A stretch of 64,000 nt of DNA, from the NCBI GenBank assembly GCA_963457665.1, contig OY735209.1, positions 61,295,654-61,359,653 of the forward strand, read 5' to 3'. Below are positions 61,255 to 64,000 of the stretch, one piece after another (position 1 is the first letter of the stretch; every line of letters starts with the position of its first letter). The stretch is from Thysanoteuthis rhombus (taxonomy: Eukaryota; Mollusca; Cephalopoda; Oegopsida; Thysanoteuthidae). The position numbers were made by a program, and so were the translations under genes. The notes beneath the pieces were generated by a model. That model saw only the letters and a list, made by a program, of their open reading frames with translations, had not been told where the DNA came from and searched no databases.

Positions 61255-62230
61255 TTTTTGTGTACCATTCCTCAACATTTTTACTATGGAGAAACACTTG
61301 GAATTTTTTAGATCTCCAGGAAAATCCTTTAATCTATGAAAAAAGATGTGAAACTCAAAGTGCTTTGTAACATGCTCCAAGCATTTTCAATCTTTCAAGT
61401 ATGGCATTTCTCAACCTTTTACTATTGATGAACCCTTGGAATAATTTCAACATCCCAAGGAACCCCTATGATCTATGAGATGATATGAGACGACGAAAAA
61501 AGGGTGAAGCAAAACCTACAAGCAATGCAACACATAATGTTAATTGTAACATGCTTTAAGTGATTTTAGAATTGCAAAAAAATCATTCAATCTATCACTA
61601 TCAGATTTCAGACATTACCAATAGGATGACCTTTTTTTTCCCGTCTTATTATTGTTGCTTTTTTTCACAGTATTTGTACTAAAAAAAATAATAGAGATAC
61701 TTTCCACTTCTTCAGTGAAGAGATAGAAAAATCAAGAAGTTTTTTTAGGGGCTGACTGAAGATATTGATGGAATGAACTCTGGAGTTTATTCTATCAATT
61801 ACTGAGATTTTATCAATGATCTGAAGAACCTTTTTTGCTCACCAGATAGTTTTGGAGGTTAAAATTAGCCATGGTGAGTTATTTGCAAAATCAGTGGTTT
61901 CAAAACTTTGAAAACTGAAAGACATTTTCGATAAAGGTATTATTCTGGCGAACCCCTGTTTTTAGTATTTGGTTTTCAAACTGTAATCAATAGACTACTA
62001 TAATAAACAAATCTTGACCTTGAAAAATGATTCGTATTCAAAATGAATTACATTCATTTGAATTCTAATACATGGTACAATTTTGTGTACAATAATGATA
62101 TTTTTTGATAGTTGCTTGATGGATAATGTTATTTCTCTGCCACATATTTCGCAAATATCAGGTTTAAAAAAAGAACATTATTGCGGATCCTCAAATATTA
62201 TAGGTCGGAACCTTAGTATCAGAACCTCTG
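61255..62230. mobile_element. hAT-MITE-like segments (weak)
   Basis: Two tandem related pieces begin ACCATTCCTCAACATTTTTA and GGCATTTCTCAACCTTTTAC, each followed by GGA/GAA..CACTTGGAA or AACCCTTGGAATAATT. A later piece has CAGTGGTTTCAAAACTTTG and GAACCCCTG. They resemble CAGTGGTTCTCAA..CCCCTG ends of hAT elements. Boundaries are unclear. Confidence 0.35.
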
Positions 62231-62337
62231 AGCTAAATGAATTCATTATTAACTGAAAGGAAATCATTGCAGCCTTCCTTAATATCTACCGTGTTTAGTT
62301 TCATACAGCATATGTCTAAATGGTCTACCAAGATTTG

Positions 62338-62830
62338 TCATCATCATCATCAGTCTTTTAATGTCCCTTGTTAGACATAGACCTTCACCAAAATATTCTA
62401 GATATTTCTATCATGACTTTCATGGTGCCAATATCTCCTGAACCTGCCTAAATTCTAGTCTAAACCATCTTATTTTCTACCAGCCAGTTTTGCATATGAT
62501 CCCTAGGAATCCAAGTTGCAACAATGGTTGTCACTTGGGTTTTCTAATTGATTATATGATACCTTAAATTCCAGTTTTTTTCTCAAACATCCTGTGAAGT
62601 CTTGTGATCTCTCTGTCGGTTTATAAGTATGATCCTCTCACATTGTATGGTTCTTTGAGAGAATCTTTTGGTTAGGTTCCATGTTTCAGTTCAATAGGTG
62701 GCCATAAAGGAGGATGCATTGGTTATAGACCCCTCTTTTCAGGATTAATAGCATGATTTTGTTCTTAAATATCAAGCTTGCTGTACTGAAAGCTTGCCGG
62801 CCTATGCTAAATTTCCAAGTGAGAATGACC
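62338..62830 (-). pseudogene. RTE-type LINE 3' end (d)
   Basis: The minus strand reads KRGVYNQCILLYG, then RSQDFTGCLRKK, then RRYWHHESHDRN and LVKVYV-QGTL to a (GAT)n tail at 62,338-62,352. This corresponds to the last ~160 residues of RTE-clade ORF2, with several stops and frameshifts. The YWHHESHDRN segment matches fragment (c) at 54.1 kb, so they are one family. Confidence 0.7.
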
Positions 62831-62889
62831 TTCTAGCATTAAAAATCAACATTCAAAATCATGGCTTTTTACCTGGATTTGAACACTGA

Positions 62890-63300
62890 CTGACCTCTGG
62901 CACTAGTAGGAAATATACAACTGCCCCAGCCATGAAAACCACTTTGATAGTACCTGTTTCACACACAGAAAGTCCTTGGTTCGATACCTAGTATGAGCAA
63001 AGAGTATGGAAAACTCTTCAACAGAAGAAATTTCCCTGTGCACTCAGCAGCTAAATGAGTACACTCTAAGCTGTGTGATTAGGGTGGAGTCATGCATTTG
63101 GTGGATTTTCATCCTGCCAAGGGGTGGTCATAAAAACTTGAAGGAATAAAGTCCAGGACTCTACTAGACTTGAGACTAACAAGGATGGATGCAATGGAAC
63201 CTAGGACTTTGTCATCGGCCTCCAAACTCCATGAAGATCGTCTCTTAAAAGATGGGAGCCTTTATCATTAACTCTCAACCATGAAGAAGGGCCATAAGTA
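62890..63300 (+). repeat. tRNA-like SINE (candidate)
   Basis: The B box GGTTCGATACC (62978-62988) is near consensus, but the A box upstream is poor. The body (CACTCAGCAGCTAAATGAGT, GGTCATAAAAACTTGAAGG) matches nothing else here. It could be a SINE of another family. Confidence 0.4.
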
Positions 63301-63394
63301 ACTTTTCTCTTTAGCAGTATGAAATTGAATTTTTCAATAGTATTATTCATTGAACAAACATAGCAATCAAAGATGGTAAAGAGTCCTATTTTAT

Positions 63395-63395
63395 T

Positions 63396-63440
<45 letters not shown>
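63395..63440. repeat. (TA)n microsatellite
   Basis: A TA run of about 45 bases following TTTATTTATTA. Confidence 0.9.
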
Positions 63441-63443
<3 letters not shown>

Positions 63444-64000
63444 GTACATGTGTCTGTTTATTTGCTTGTTCCAGCAACCCTATCTACAAAGCTGAAAATT
63501 AGCATCAATACTCCATTTGACCTTTTCAGATTTTTAAAAAAAAAATTTTTGGAATAAAGGCTTTTTAGGGCTCAATTCTGACAGGTTTATCAATAACATC
63601 CCAGAATCTGGATATTTTTTTTGTTTTTTCTGTTTTTGTTTTTTTCAAAACTCTATTTTAGATGTTTTCCAGTGGAAAGCGCCAGTGATGTCATAAATGA
63701 AATTTATTCTGACCGTATTTATTCTTTGAGGGAATTTTTCTACATGACTTCGAATTTCGACACTACAGTCGTTCAATTATTGACTGTGATTGCAAAATTA
63801 GAAATGGAAATACTTCATTCCAAATTTCAGACAATTTAAGACCAATGCAAAGAAAATCATGAGTTACCCCAGTTCTTGAATATAGCCAACAGGCATTATC
63901 AAGAAAGTTTTTTTTCGTAGATGGGGATTTTAATCATGATTTTTTTTTCACATTTTCTCCTTCATTTATTGATGCTTATCTTGTTACATTGAGTAATGAT

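Larger units (their letters stand above)
60389..64000 (-). other. Intron upstream of the first visible FRMPD-like exon
   Basis: I found no minus-strand open segment here that resembles PDZ, FERM or WW sequence, so the upstream exons are probably beyond the window. Contents: an AAAG-rich tract just upstream of the acceptor (60,420-60,500), a MITE-like element at 60.8-61.06 kb, hAT-MITE-like segments at 61.2-62.2 kb, an RTE 3' end at 62.3-62.8 kb, a tRNA-like SINE at 62.9 kb and (TA)n at 63.4 kb. Confidence 0.6.

Overview
The window is 64 kb of animal nuclear DNA, AT-rich and mostly non-coding. It contains one recognisable protein-coding gene, on the minus strand: the 3' half of a gene for a FERM and PDZ domain-containing scaffold of the FRMPD3/FRMPD4 (Preso1) type. 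Six exons with matching splice sites and intron phases can be joined: 60388-59630, 33360-33184, 32314-32066, 28831-28476, 18478-17033 and 13329-12394. Together they encode about 1,307 residues in one open frame ending in TGA. The WW/PDZ/FERM part expected for the family is not visible and should lie beyond base 64,000. The assignment rests on a motif string that crosses the exon 2/3 junction and continues through exon 3 (DIIDLTLIPPPE, then APPPSGF, then SDDE). It has the same order and spacing as in vertebrate FRMPD4. Exon numbers count only exons visible here.

The organism is a metazoan. The very large introns (up to 26.3 kb), abundant CA/TA microsatellites, RTE-type LINE relics, tRNA- and 5S-derived SINE-like sequences and mariner/pogo fossils would suit a mollusc, perhaps a cephalopod. 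That is a guess; nothing here proves the taxon.

Layout from left to right. 1-12,393 lies beyond the 3' end of the gene and holds a tandem satellite (1-1,690), several dispersed repeats and a candidate poly(A) signal. 12,394-13,329 is the last exon, coding for a C-terminal helical domain. 17,033-18,478 is a large exon coding a low-complexity Ser/Pro-rich linker. The 10 kb intron from 18,479 to 28,475 holds a ~230 bp tandem repeat, a 27 bp minisatellite, a pogo-like transposase fossil and a CR1/L2-like LINE fragment. Exons at 28.5-28.8, 32.1-32.3 and 33.2-33.4 kb carry the proline and acidic motifs, and a 368 bp CA array lies just downstream of the 32 kb exon's splice donor. The 26 kb intron from 33,361 to 59,629 holds an inverted-repeat element enclosing a SINE, a mariner relic with matching terminal repeats, RTE LINE fragments, a 5S-derived sequence, and 35-122 bp class tandem repeats. 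The exon at 59.6-60.4 kb encodes the acidic stretch expected after the FERM domain. From 60.4 to 64 kb there is intron with a MITE-like element and an RTE 3' end.

I found no operon-like or defence system, no CRISPR array, no intact mobile-element gene and no second protein-coding gene. The points most worth following are the conserved Homer-ligand motif, the GU-repeat (sense strand) beside a weak splice donor, the Cys cluster in the large exon, and the composite inverted-repeat element.
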